Below are positions 17,791-25,674 of a stretch of DNA of 64,000 nucleotides, in pieces. The notes under the pieces were generated by a model. That model saw only the letters and a list, made by a program, of their open reading frames with translations, was not told where the DNA came from and ran no database searches. Both the position numbers and the translations under genes were made by a program. The DNA is from Thermobispora bispora DSM 43833 (lineage in GTDB: Bacteria; Actinomycetota; Actinomycetes; Streptosporangiales; Streptosporangiaceae): positions 1,984,001-2,048,000 of the forward strand of contig NC_014165.1 of assembly GCF_000092645.1 (NCBI RefSeq), written 5' to 3'. Numbering within the stretch: the first letter of the stretch is position 1; each line of letters starts with the position of its first letter.

Positions 17791-17838
17791 CCGGCCGTGG
17801 CATGGCCGAGCCCGCGGGACGTCCCGGGGGCCTGGCGG

Positions 17839-18792
17839 TCAGCGCCGGGGGCCGGGGATGGTGAGCCGGTCGACGGCGTCCCGGCGGCGCCGCTCCGGCC
17901 GCCGGTCGTACCGCGCGGTGGTGGCGGGTGAGGCGTGGCCGACGAGGGCCTGGGCGGTCGCGAGGTCGACCCCGGCGTCGAGGAGCTCGCCGATGAACGT
18001 GCGCCGGAAGTCGTGCGGGGTCCGCTTCGCCGCGCCGGCCGCGGTGAGGCGGCGGGTGACGATGTCGGCGATCGCCTGCCCGGTCATGTGGGCGAGCCGC
18101 AGCCGCCCCGCCTTGTTGATGGGGCAGAACAGCGGCCCGTCCGCGCGCCCGCGTACGGCCAGCCACCGGTCGAGGCGTTCGGCGGCGGCCACGGTGAGGT
18201 ACACGAAGCGCTCCTTGTCGCCCTTGCCGCGAACCCGGAGCGATCTGTCCCACGGGTCGAAGTCGGCGAGGGTGAGGGCGGCGACCTCCGCCCTCCGGCA
18301 GCCGGTCGAGTAGAGCAGGGCGAGCAGCGCGCCGTCCCGCCGGCCGGCCGGGGACTCGTCGGCGTCGCACACGCGGAGCGCGGCCGCGAGCATCTCCGGC
18401 TCGACGTGCCGCCCGGCCGGGAGCCGGGTGTGGCGGTAGGGCGGCAGGTCGGTGGCCCGCTGGTAGTCCTCACCGGACATCAGGCCGAGCCGCCAGGCCT
18501 CCTTGAGCACGCGCCGCAGGGCCACGAGGTGCTTGTTCACGTGGGCCGGCGACCATCCCTGCTCGCGCATGAGGGAGCGCAGCCGTACCGTGTGCTCGTA
18601 CCGCAGCCGCTCCCACGGCTGGCCCGCGCCGGTCGCGCGGGGGTCACCGGTGATGAGGCGGGCGATCCGGTCGAGGCAGCCCTTCATGGTGCGCCGGGAC
18701 TCGGGGCTCTGCAGGCTGTCGAGATAGGCCTGGTACGGATCGCGGAGCGGCCGGGCCGGGGTGTTCCGCTCAGGTACGGCGGGGACGTTCAT
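17839..18792 (-). CDS. Tyrosine recombinase/integrase
   Basis: The protein has 317 residues from ATG 18792; a TTG two codons earlier is also in frame. An N-terminal SAM-like core-binding domain (about 15-120) precedes a catalytic domain with the Arg in STGCRRAEV, Lys in GKGDKER, HDFRR and GHASPATTARYDRR, the last holding the nucleophilic Tyr. All residues of the R-K-HxxR-H-Y set are present, so it looks active. No phage, plasmid or cassette genes flank it, nor a tRNA attachment site. It is a stand-alone recombinase, possibly the remnant of a mobile element or a domesticated enzyme. Confidence 0.9.
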   Translation of the reverse strand: MNVPAVPERNTPARPLRDPYQAYLDSLQSPESRRTMKGCLDRIARLITGDPRATGAGQPWERLRYEHTVRLRSLMREQGWSPAHVNKHLVALRRVLKEAWRLGLMSGEDYQRATDLPPYRHTRLPAGRHVEPEMLAAALRVCDADESPAGRRDGALLALLYSTGCRRAEVAALTLADFDPWDRSLRVRGKGDKERFVYLTVAAAERLDRWLAVRGRADGPLFCPINKAGRLRLAHMTGQAIADIVTRRLTAAGAAKRTPHDFRRTFIGELLDAGVDLATAQALVGHASPATTARYDRRPERRRRDAVDRLTIPGPRR

Positions 18793-18800
18793 CGCCAAGG

Positions 18801-18830
18801 ATCATATTACGAATCTACAATGTAAAGCCG
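18801..18830 (-). promoter_or_regulatory. Recombinase promoter with repeated upstream element
   Basis: On the minus strand a TATGAT -10 box (18801-18806) lies 8 bases before ATG 18792, fitting leaderless transcription. Upstream is CGGCTTTACATTGTAGAT (18813-18830), containing the small dyad TACATTGTA and matching 16 of 18 bases of the element at 3970-3987. The patch is strikingly AT-rich. Confidence 0.5.
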
Positions 18831-19225
18831 ACTGCTTGCTTAGTTAACCCTTATCACCTCATCGCCTTTCACCGCACCACTGACAAACATCAACGACGAC
18901 CAAGGCCGCGAGCGGTGCGGTGTACCGCGGCGTAGGCGCGGACTGCCGCCCGGTGGACACCTTCCCGGGTACGGGGAACGCGGCCTACGCCGCCGGCCCG
19001 GAAGGCGGGCCCACCGCGGCCGGCCGGCGTCGCCGCCGGAGTGTGATCGATCCCATGGCCGGCCGGGGGAGCGGGCCTCGGTACGGCGGCGCGGCGAGGG
19101 CTCGGCCGGGGTGCTCGCGCGAGGCTTCGGCGGGCCGGCGAAAGTTTCGGCAACGGCCGCGGCCCGCTCGCCTCCGGTATCGGCCATGTCCGGCGAGCCC
19201 GGCCTGCGGCGCGGTCGGCAGCCAC
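18831..19225. other. Intergenic stretch without a supported gene
   Basis: About 395 bases. The first 70 are AT-rich and promoter-like; the rest is GC-rich with no recognisable protein in any frame. Confidence 0.45.
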
Positions 19226-19260
19226 CCCGAAAATCGGTCCGCACCATCCCGAAATTCGGG
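19226..19260. promoter_or_regulatory. Pair of operator-like palindromes upstream of EamA gene
   Basis: CCCGAAATTCGGG (19248-19260) is a perfect 13-bp palindrome, and CCCGAAAATCGGT (19226-19238) is an imperfect copy 22 bases upstream, two helical turns away. A TATCAT -10 box (19280-19285) follows, 8 bases before GTG 19294. The binding protein is unknown. Confidence 0.45.
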
Positions 19261-19293
19261 CATGTTGGAACAGGGTGGCTATCATTGCCCGCC

Positions 19294-20433
19294 GTGGCTC
19301 GCCTTGCAAGATCTCCGCTCAACGGTGACAGCCGGCGGGTCAGCCGGTCCGGCCTCGCCCGGATGGCGGCTCTGGCGCTGCTGTGGGGGTCCGGCTTCCT
19401 GTGGGTCAAGCTGGCGCTGCGGGGCTTCTCCGCGGTTCAGATCGTCTTCATCCGGTTGCTGCTGGCCTTCCTCGTCCTCGCGCCGATGGTCCTGGCGCGC
19501 GGCCTGCCCTGGCCCCGGGGCCGGCGGATCTGGGCGCACCTCTTCGTCGTGGCGCTGGTGTCGAACGCGGTGCCGTTCGTGCTGATCGGCATGGCCGAGG
19601 AGACCATCGGGTCGAACGTGGCCGGTGTGCTCAACGCGACCACCCCGATCTGGACGCTGCTGGTGGCGTTCGCGGCCGGGGTCGATCGGCACGTCACCCT
19701 GCCGAAGGCCGCGGGGCTGACGCTCGGCTTCCTGGGGGCGGTCGTCCTCTTCGCGCCGTGGCAGGCCGCGAACGAGATCGCGAGCCCTGGCGGGCTCGCC
19801 GGCCTGACCGCGGCGGCCTGCTACGGGTTCGGCTTCGTCTACACCGGCCGGTTCCTCGCCGGCCGCGGGATCAGCCCGCTGGTGCTGTCGGCCTCCCAGC
19901 TCGGCGCGGCCACCGTGCAGCTCGCCGTGGTGATGCCCTTCGCCGGGCTGACCCCGCCCACGTGGCGGGTGGATGCGGTGGCGAGCCTGCTCATCCTCAG
20001 TGTGCTCGGCACCGGCCTGGCGTTCGTGATCAACTTCCGGGTCATCGAGGAGGACGGTCCGACGATCGCGTCCACCGTCACCTATCTGGTACCCGTCGTC
20101 GCCGTGCTCCTCGGCTGGCTCGTCCTCGGCGAGAGCGTCACCGCGACCATGCTGGCCGGGATCGTCCTGATCCTCGGCGGGGTCGCCCTCACCCGGCGGC
20201 ATCCGGCCGAGCTGGCCGGACGCCGGGACCGTCACGGCGGACGGTCAGGCGTCGGCGGCGAGCGCCAGCACCCAGTCGCTGTCGAGGCCGACCTCGCCCA
20301 CCGCGATGAACTCGCCCTCGGCCGTCCGGGGAACCTTCCGCAGCCGGGACCCGACCAGCCAGCGGGAGGTGTTCGCCGCGATGACCCGCCCTTCGGATCC
20401 GATCAGCACCGCATCGTGGGTGGCGCCTCTTAA
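19294..20433 (+). CDS. EamA/DMT superfamily transporter
   Basis: A ten-helix drug/metabolite transporter with two EamA repeats (about residues 22-155 and 165-300). Typical sequences are ALLWGSGFLWVKLALRGFS, NVAGVLNATTPIW and STVTYLVPVVAVLLGWL. GTG 19294 is chosen because a -10 box lies 8 bases upstream; there is no ribosome site. The family part ends near GGVALTRRHP, but the frame runs on for about 75 further polar codons to a stop at 20433. That tail is antisense to the last 189 bases of the Cache-domain gene, so it is probably not functional. The substrate is unknown. Confidence 0.85.
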   Translation: MARLARSPLNGDSRRVSRSGLARMAALALLWGSGFLWVKLALRGFSAVQIVFIRLLLAFLVLAPMVLARGLPWPRGRRIWAHLFVVALVSNAVPFVLIGMAEETIGSNVAGVLNATTPIWTLLVAFAAGVDRHVTLPKAAGLTLGFLGAVVLFAPWQAANEIASPGGLAGLTAAACYGFGFVYTGRFLAGRGISPLVLSASQLGAATVQLAVVMPFAGLTPPTWRVDAVASLLILSVLGTGLAFVINFRVIEEDGPTIASTVTYLVPVVAVLLGWLVLGESVTATMLAGIVLILGGVALTRRHPAELAGRRDRHGGRSGVGGERQHPVAVEADLAHRDELALGRPGNLPQPGPDQPAGGVRRDDPPFGSDQHRIVGGAS

Positions 20434-21000
20434 GGCGTTCAGCAGGAGGGGCTCGAACCGGCTCACCTGCAGGTCGGCCCCGGCCACGCCGAGGAAGGTC
20501 TCATCGATCGCCGGGTAGGTCACCGTGAAGACGTACCGGTCGGCGCCGAAGTAGTCCACGTACGGTCCGAAGACGGCTCGCCGGCCGTGGTCCCGCCCGG
20601 CGACGAACCACTCCATCTCGAAGTACTCGTACACGTCGACGCTCGACGGGTCGAGGTTGAGCCGGAGCGGCGCGAACCCCGTGCCGGTGCGCTGCCACCA
20701 CTCGATGTGCCGGTCGCGGTCCGGCAGCACGCCCGCCGCCACCAGGAAGCCGAACCCGTCCGCGGCCGGCTGGGCGGTGGCCTGCTCGATCACCGTCGGT
20801 TTGATGCGGGCCAGATCGGCCACCGTGAACACCCCGCGTTCGGCCAGCGCCGCGCGCCGCAGGGCGATGACCTCGGACGCCACCACCTCCAGACGGCCGA
20901 ACACCTCCCTGAGCGGCGCCCGTACCCGCTCGAGCAGGATTTCCAGCTCGTCACGGGCCCGCGCCGCTCCACCTACCGCCGTGGCGTTATCAGGACACAT
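20245..21000 (-). CDS. Soluble Cache-domain sensory protein
   Basis: A 251-residue protein with a helical N-terminal region (about 10-75) and a Cache/PDC-like sensor fold (about 80-245), seen in MEWFVAGRDHGRRAVFGPYV, VFTVTYPAI and GVAGADLQ. Normally this fold is extracellular, but I see no signal peptide or membrane helix, so the protein should be cytosolic. An AGGGAGG site precedes ATG 21000, and the start overlaps the 3' end of the GntR gene by 11 bases, so they form an operon. It may bind the pathway substrate and help the regulator (inference). Confidence 0.75.
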   Translation of the reverse strand: MCPDNATAVGGAARARDELEILLERVRAPLREVFGRLEVVASEVIALRRAALAERGVFTVADLARIKPTVIEQATAQPAADGFGFLVAAGVLPDRDRHIEWWQRTGTGFAPLRLNLDPSSVDVYEYFEMEWFVAGRDHGRRAVFGPYVDYFGADRYVFTVTYPAIDETFLGVAGADLQVSRFEPLLLNALRGATHDAVLIGSEGRVIAANTSRWLVGSRLRKVPRTAEGEFIAVGEVGLDSDWVLALAADA

Positions 21001-21739
21001 CAGATCCCTCCCTACCTAATCCCCCCGTAACCCCCAGATGCATCTCCACAATCCGCCGCAGGTTGCGCTCGACGTGGCGCTCGGCCAGATTTCTCGCCCG
21101 CTCGCCGTCCTCTTCGGCGATGGCCACCGCGATCGCGTGATGCTCGGCGACGACGTCCTCCAGCACGGGCTGGGGCTCGAGGGGGAGCCAGAGGAGCGCC
21201 GTGAGCTCGGCCTGGAGCGACACCTCCAGCCGGGTGAGGCGCTCGGATTGGGACGCCATCGCGACTTCGAGGTGGAAGCGGCTGTCCGCCCTGATCCGGG
21301 CTCCGACGCCTTTCGCGGCGGCGAGCTGCTCGACCAGGTGGAGCAGGCGCCGCACGTTGGCGGCCGAGGCGCGCTCGGCGGCGAGCCGGGCGGCGGTGCC
21401 CGACACGGCGAGCTGCTCGTCGGCCAGGTCGCGGAGCTCGGAGACCGTGGTGGAGCGCAGCCGCTCCTCCAGGGGAGCGAGCGGAGGGTCCTCGGGTCGC
21501 CGGACGAAGGAGCCGCCGTTGCGGCCGCGGAGGGTCTCCACCAGCCCTTGCTGCCGCAGGATCGCCAGCGCCTCCCGGAGCGTCATGGGGGAGACGCCGA
21601 GCTGGTCGGCGAACTCCGCCTCCGTGGGGAGCTGTTCCCCGTCGACGAGCAGGCCGAGCAGGATGGCTCTGCTGATGCGCTCGACGACCTCCTCAGCCCG
21701 TCCTCTGGCGTTCAGCGGGGAGATCAGCGCCGCGCGCAT
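20990..21739 (-). CDS. GntR-family (FadR/FCD type) regulator
   Basis: The protein has 249 residues from ATG 21739, which has GGAGGAGG upstream; a longer frame is ignored. The winged HTH spans about 10-80 (LPTEAEFADQLGVSPMTLREAL) and the FCD effector domain about 95-225, with metal/ligand His residues in FHLEVA and the C-terminal RNLAERHVERNLRR. It is divergent from an APC permease and the P450 operon, so it probably represses them and itself. In Mycobacterium smegmatis the GntR regulator PipR controls the piperidine P450; this looks like the counterpart. Confidence 0.9.
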   Translation of the reverse strand: MRAALISPLNARGRAEEVVERISRAILLGLLVDGEQLPTEAEFADQLGVSPMTLREALAILRQQGLVETLRGRNGGSFVRRPEDPPLAPLEERLRSTTVSELRDLADEQLAVSGTAARLAAERASAANVRRLLHLVEQLAAAKGVGARIRADSRFHLEVAMASQSERLTRLEVSLQAELTALLWLPLEPQPVLEDVVAEHHAIAVAIAEEDGERARNLAERHVERNLRRIVEMHLGVTGGLGREGSDVS

Positions 21740-21800
21740 CACCGATACGCCTCCTCCCTCGGCGGCCACCTGCCCTCCTTCTCCCTCGTCGGCGGCGGGC

Positions 21801-21855
21801 TCTTGTGCGATAACCCATGACGTTGTAGTTTTCCTCACACCTTGATGGCGAAGCA
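21801..21855. repeat. Duplicated control element, copy 1
   Basis: This 55-bp segment begins TCTTGTGCGATAAC and matches the copy at 22163-22217 with about seven mismatches. It lies in front of the GntR gene. It contains GTTGT and CACA half-sites of the sort bound by FadR-type regulators. Confidence 0.7.
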
Positions 21856-21990
21856 TAGTAGGGCCACCCGCACCCGATGCTTCAACCTTTCGGCCGGAAG
21901 AGCTCTCCGCGTTGGCTCGGTGACCACCGGTCACCGCGGTCTCACCTCCCTACCGCCGTATCCCCCGTCGTGGATCGACCAGGAGCCTGA

Positions 21991-22105
21991 GTGATCGCCT
22001 CCCCGTCAGCGAGCCGGCCGAGCAGACCCCCTCTGCCGGCGCGCCCGGCGGCCTCTCCGTCCCGTCCTCTGGCATCCCTCCCCGGGCAGATCGCCGCCGC
22101 GCGCG
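21991..22105. pseudogene. Decayed remnants of permease start and GntR start
   Basis: AGGAGCCTGA followed by GTG at 21991 resembles the ribosome site and first codons of the APC permease (AGGAGCTCGA, GTG at 22381). On the minus strand, about 22000-22105 still reads like the first 33 residues of the GntR protein (RAA-I-P--ARGR), with the start codon lost. The remnant implies a former second divergent regulator/permease pair or a 0.37-kb tandem duplication. Confidence 0.55.
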
Positions 22106-22162
22106 TCCGGAAGGCTCCGGCGGCCGCCGCCGGCCGAGTTCATCATCTCGTTGCAAATAGAG

Positions 22163-22217
22163 TCTTGTGCGATAACACATGATGTTGTAGTTTTTCTCAC
22201 AACGTGATTGCGAGGCA
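22163..22217. repeat. Duplicated control element, copy 2
   Basis: Second copy of the 55-bp element, upstream of the APC permease. Here the inner inverted repeat GTTGT-N10-ACAAC is perfect, making it the better operator candidate for the GntR regulator. Similarity continues weakly for about 100 bases downstream. Confidence 0.7.
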
Positions 22218-22380
22218 CATTTCGGGACATCCCCGTACATTGCCTCGTAAATCCGGCCGGAGAGCTCTTCTCGTCCATGGGTGACACCGCCGTCACCCCA
22301 CATTCATCCACATTCACCCGCATTCACCCTTCACCACCTACCGCTGTCCCTCCCTTTCTCATGAAATCGCAGGAGCTCGA

Positions 22381-23901
22381 GTGACCACCTCCGCAGACGC
22401 CGTATCCAGCAAAACCGCGCAGGACAGCGATGCGGCACAGCTCGCATCACTCGGGTACACCTCGGAGTTCAAGCGGGACATGAGCATCTGGGCGAATTTC
22501 TCGCTCGGATTCACCTACTTGTCTCCCGTGGTGGCCGTTTACACCATGTTCGCCTACGGCCTGGCCACCGCCGGCCCGCCGATGATCTGGTCCCTGGTGA
22601 TCGCGGGCGTGGGCCAGCTGCTGGTCGCGCTGGTCTTCAGCGAGGTCGTCGCGCAGTATCCGGTCGCGGGCGGGGTCTACCCGTGGGCCCGCCGCCTCTG
22701 GGGCCGCAAGTACGCCTGGCTGACCGGCTGGATCTACATGTGGGCGCTCTTCGTGACCATCGCCAGCGTGGCCTCCGGCGCGGGCCCGTACATCGCCTCG
22801 CTGTTCGGCTTCGAGGCCACGGTGGACACGGTCATCCTCTGCTCCCTGGGCATCCTGGTGCTGGCCACATTCATCAACTACCTGGGCACCAAGGCCCTGG
22901 CACAGGCCGCGATCATCGGCTTCGCCGCCGAGCTCACCGGCGCCATCGTGGTCGGCATCTGGCTGATCGCCACGGAGCGCCACCACAACCTGGGGATCCT
23001 CTTCGACAGCTTCGGCGCGGGCGACGGCACCAACTACCTGTGGGCGTTCGCCGCCGCGGCCCTGGTCGGCATCTACAACTACTACGGCTTCGAGGCCTGC
23101 GGTGACGTGGCCGAGGAGGTGCGCGACCCGGGCCGGACCATCCCCAAGGCCATGCGCCGCACCATCTACGTGGGCGGCGCCGCGGCCACCTTCGTCGCGG
23201 TGGCGCTCGCGCTCGCGGTCGCCGACATCCCGGCGGTCATCTCCGGGGAGGACCCCGACCCCGTCTCCAGGGTGCTCGAGCAGGCCTTCGGCACGTTCGG
23301 GTCCAAGGCCGTCCTGGTGATCGTCCTGATCTCGTTCCTGTCCTGCACGATCAGCCTGCAGGCGGCGGCCGGCCGGCTCGCGTACAGCTACGCCCGGGAC
23401 GACATGATCGTGGGCAGCCGCCTGCTGCGGAAGTTCTCGCAGTCGCGGCACGTCCCCCCGTACGCCGTGCTGCTCGCGGGCCTCGTGCCCGGCGCCGTGA
23501 TCCTGCTGTCGAAGTTCTCCGAGGACGCGCTCACCAAGATCGTCAGCTTCGCCTCGCTCGGCATCTACCTCGGCTTCTTCATGGTCGTGGTCGCCGCGTT
23601 CCGGGCCCGGCTGCTCGGCTGGCGGCCGAGCGGCAAGTACCGCCTCGGCGCGTGGGGCATGCCGGTGAACATCGCCGCCATGCTCTACCAGATCGTCGCG
23701 ATGGTCACCCTGGCCTGGCCGCGCACGCCGGAGGCCCCCTGGTACGACAACTACATCGTGCTGCTCTCCGGGGCGGTGGTCGTCGGCGGCGGCCTGCTGT
23801 ACATGGCACTGCATCGAACGTACGGGCGCAGCGAGGCCCCGTACGGCGACGCGATTCCCAAGCGGGATGACCCGGCGAGGGAACGGGTCGGCACCGCCTG
23901 A
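22381..23901 (+). CDS. APC-superfamily amine/amino acid permease
   Basis: A 506-residue, twelve-helix permease of the GABA/polyamine (BAT1/UGA4-like) branch. The N-terminal helix-1 region reads FSLGFTYLSPVVAVYTMFAYG, with the conserved PVAGGVYPWARRL and the helix-6 region YNYYGFEACGDVAEEVRDP. The start is GTG 22381 with AGGAG upstream. It is the first gene on the plus side of the divergent control region and is closed by a hairpin. It is expected to import the amine or amino acid consumed by the downstream enzymes (inference from context). Confidence 0.92.
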   Translation: MTTSADAVSSKTAQDSDAAQLASLGYTSEFKRDMSIWANFSLGFTYLSPVVAVYTMFAYGLATAGPPMIWSLVIAGVGQLLVALVFSEVVAQYPVAGGVYPWARRLWGRKYAWLTGWIYMWALFVTIASVASGAGPYIASLFGFEATVDTVILCSLGILVLATFINYLGTKALAQAAIIGFAAELTGAIVVGIWLIATERHHNLGILFDSFGAGDGTNYLWAFAAAALVGIYNYYGFEACGDVAEEVRDPGRTIPKAMRRTIYVGGAAATFVAVALALAVADIPAVISGEDPDPVSRVLEQAFGTFGSKAVLVIVLISFLSCTISLQAAAGRLAYSYARDDMIVGSRLLRKFSQSRHVPPYAVLLAGLVPGAVILLSKFSEDALTKIVSFASLGIYLGFFMVVVAAFRARLLGWRPSGKYRLGAWGMPVNIAAMLYQIVAMVTLAWPRTPEAPWYDNYIVLLSGAVVVGGGLLYMALHRTYGRSEAPYGDAIPKRDDPARERVGTA

Positions 23902-23906
23902 CGGAA

Positions 23907-23936
23907 GCAACCGGCGCCGGGCGGGGCGCCGGTTGC
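23907..23936 (+). terminator. Hairpin terminator after the permease gene
   Basis: A perfect 12-bp stem (GCAACCGGCGCC / GGCGCCGGTTGC) with a 6-nt loop begins six bases after the stop. It has no T tract, as often seen in actinobacteria. Confidence 0.7.
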
Positions 23937-24137
23937 GCATGTGTTCGCGGAAAATCGCTCACCCGCATTCTCCCGCGGCGTATGCCGCACCACAGGCGCG
24001 GAGTTCGTGCCAGGCGAGCCGGAATTTCCACCCGATTCCCGGCGCGCTCCGGGCGCCTCGGGCCGCTATTGCCCAGGACGCCCATGCCCGTGCCGGATAT
24101 CCGAACGGTCAACTCGAGGAGAACCCCGGCCAACCTC

Positions 24138-24166
24138 TTGACATACAAACTCTAGGTTTAGATGAT
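24138..24166 (+). promoter_or_regulatory. Promoter of the P450 operon
   Basis: A consensus -35 TTGACA (24138-24143) is followed by a 17-base spacer and GATGAT (24161-24166). The spacer contains the small dyad TCTAGGTTTAGA, a possible operator. The stretch is AT-rich against its surroundings and lies 45-70 bases before the P450 start. The upstream bases back to 23937 show no gene. Confidence 0.6.
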
Positions 24167-24210
24167 TTCTGGCAACCGCGAGCCCGCCTGACTGTCTTTG
24201 GAGAATCGCG

Positions 24211-25416
24211 ATGACGGGCACGACCCTGGACACCACCGTCCCCTACCTGAACATCGCCGACCCGAGCTTCTCGATCACCTCGGACGTCGTCCACGAGGCC
24301 CGAGAGCGCAGCTGGTACGCACGGACCAACTACGGCATCGCCGTACTGCGCTACGACGAGGTCAGCAAGCTGCTCAAGCACCCGAAGGTCCGCCAGGGGA
24401 GCATCGCCTGGCCCGCCCACAACGGCATCACCGAGGGCCCGTTCGTCGACTGGTGGAACAGCTGGATCCTCAACAAGGAGGGGGAGGAGCACCACCGGCT
24501 CCGCCGGCTGATGAACCCGGCGTTCTCCCCCAAGCTGATCGCCCGCATGGTGCCGCGCTTCCAGGCCCTCGCCACCGAGCTCATCGACAACTTCGCCGAG
24601 CCGGACCGCTGCGAGTTCGTCTCCGAGTTCGCCGAGCCGTACGCGGCCCGGGTCATCGCCATCCTGCTCGGCCTGCCCGAGTCCGAGTGGCCCATCATCG
24701 CCCGGGAGTCGGCCACCCTCGGCCTCGCCATGGGCGTGACCTTCCGCCAGGAGCTGCCCAAGATCGAGCAGGCGCTGTTCACGCTCTACGACTACGTCGA
24801 CGAGCTGATCGCCGACCGCCGCCGCAACGAGCGCGACGACTTCGTCACCCGCCTCGTCCAGGCCAGCCGGGACACCGACAAGCTCAGCGAGCAGGAGCTG
24901 CGCGACGGGCTGGTGCTGCTGATCTTCGGCGGCTTCGACACCACCCGCAACCAGCTCGGCCTGGCCATGCAGACCTTCACCCGGCATCCGGACCAGTGGC
25001 GGCTGCTCGCCGAGCGGCCCGAGCTCGGCCGGAACGCGGTCGAGGAGGTCATGCGGGTCAACCCGACCGTCCGCTGGGTCACCCGCGAGGCCGTGGAGGA
25101 CTTCACCTTCCAGGACCTGGAGATCAAGGCCGGCACCACGATCCACCTGTTCAACGAGTCGGCCGGCACCGACCCGCGGGTGTTCGGCGAGCCGTCGTTC
25201 GACATCACCGCCCAGCGCCCGCCCCACTTCGGCTTCGGCGGCGGGGCGCACCACTGCCTCGGGCACTTCGTGGCCCGCACCGACATGTCCGAGGCGCTGC
25301 CGCTGCTCGCCAAGCGCCTCCGCGACCCGCGCATCCTCGAGGGCGCCGAGTGGCTGCCCGACTCGGGCAACACCGGCCCCGTCCGGCTGCCCATCGGCTT
25401 CACCCCGGGATCCTGA
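24211..25416 (+). CDS. Cytochrome P450, CYP151-like (PipA/MorA type)
   Basis: A 401-residue soluble bacterial P450 with I-helix GGFDTTRN (about 240-247), ExxR in EEVMRVNP, and heme loop FGFGGGAHHCLGHF with axial Cys349. The start is ATG 24211 behind GGAGA. The N-terminal and substrate-recognition text (LRRLMNPAFSPKLI, YAARVIAILLGLPESEWP) resembles, from memory, the CYP151 enzymes that open piperidine, pyrrolidine and morpholine rings in mycobacteria. It is followed directly by its ferredoxin and reductase and then by a glutamine-synthetase-like gene, the same order as the pip/mor loci. Expected reaction: hydroxylation next to the ring nitrogen, giving a hemiaminal that opens to an amino-aldehyde. 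Confidence 0.9.
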   Translation: MTGTTLDTTVPYLNIADPSFSITSDVVHEARERSWYARTNYGIAVLRYDEVSKLLKHPKVRQGSIAWPAHNGITEGPFVDWWNSWILNKEGEEHHRLRRLMNPAFSPKLIARMVPRFQALATELIDNFAEPDRCEFVSEFAEPYAARVIAILLGLPESEWPIIARESATLGLAMGVTFRQELPKIEQALFTLYDYVDELIADRRRNERDDFVTRLVQASRDTDKLSEQELRDGLVLLIFGGFDTTRNQLGLAMQTFTRHPDQWRLLAERPELGRNAVEEVMRVNPTVRWVTREAVEDFTFQDLEIKAGTTIHLFNESAGTDPRVFGEPSFDITAQRPPHFGFGGGAHHCLGHFVARTDMSEALPLLAKRLRDPRILEGAEWLPDSGNTGPVRLPIGFTPGS

Positions 25417-25451
25417 ACGGCCCCAGCCCTACGAGTCGAGAGGAACAGGCA

Positions 25452-25640
25452 ATGAAGATCACCGTCGACATGTCCCTCTGCCAGGACCACGGCCAGTGCG
25501 CCATCGCCGCTCCGGCGGTCTTCCAGATGAACGAGGAGGGCAAGCTCGTCTACGAGGCCAACCCCGACGACTCCCTGCGCGAGGAGGTCGAGCAGGCGGC
25601 CGACGTCTGCCCCGTCCAGGCCATCTTCATCGAGGACTGA
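25452..25640 (+). CDS. [3Fe-4S] ferredoxin
   Basis: A 62-residue ferredoxin with three cluster cysteines at 10, 16 and 53 (CQDHGQC ... DVCP). His13 stands where a fourth Cys would be, the hallmark of single [3Fe-4S] ferredoxins serving bacterial P450s. It is the electron donor to the P450 just upstream; a GAGAGGAA ribosome site precedes ATG 25452. Confidence 0.93.
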   Translation: MKITVDMSLCQDHGQCAIAAPAVFQMNEEGKLVYEANPDDSLREEVEQAADVCPVQAIFIED

Positions 25641-25674
25641 GGGGCGATAGAGAACGGGTTGGGGAACGGCTGAG

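Noticed and set aside
17839-18792. Integron or prophage
   Set aside because: Only the recombinase gene is present; no attC array, phage genes or tRNA attachment site was seen.
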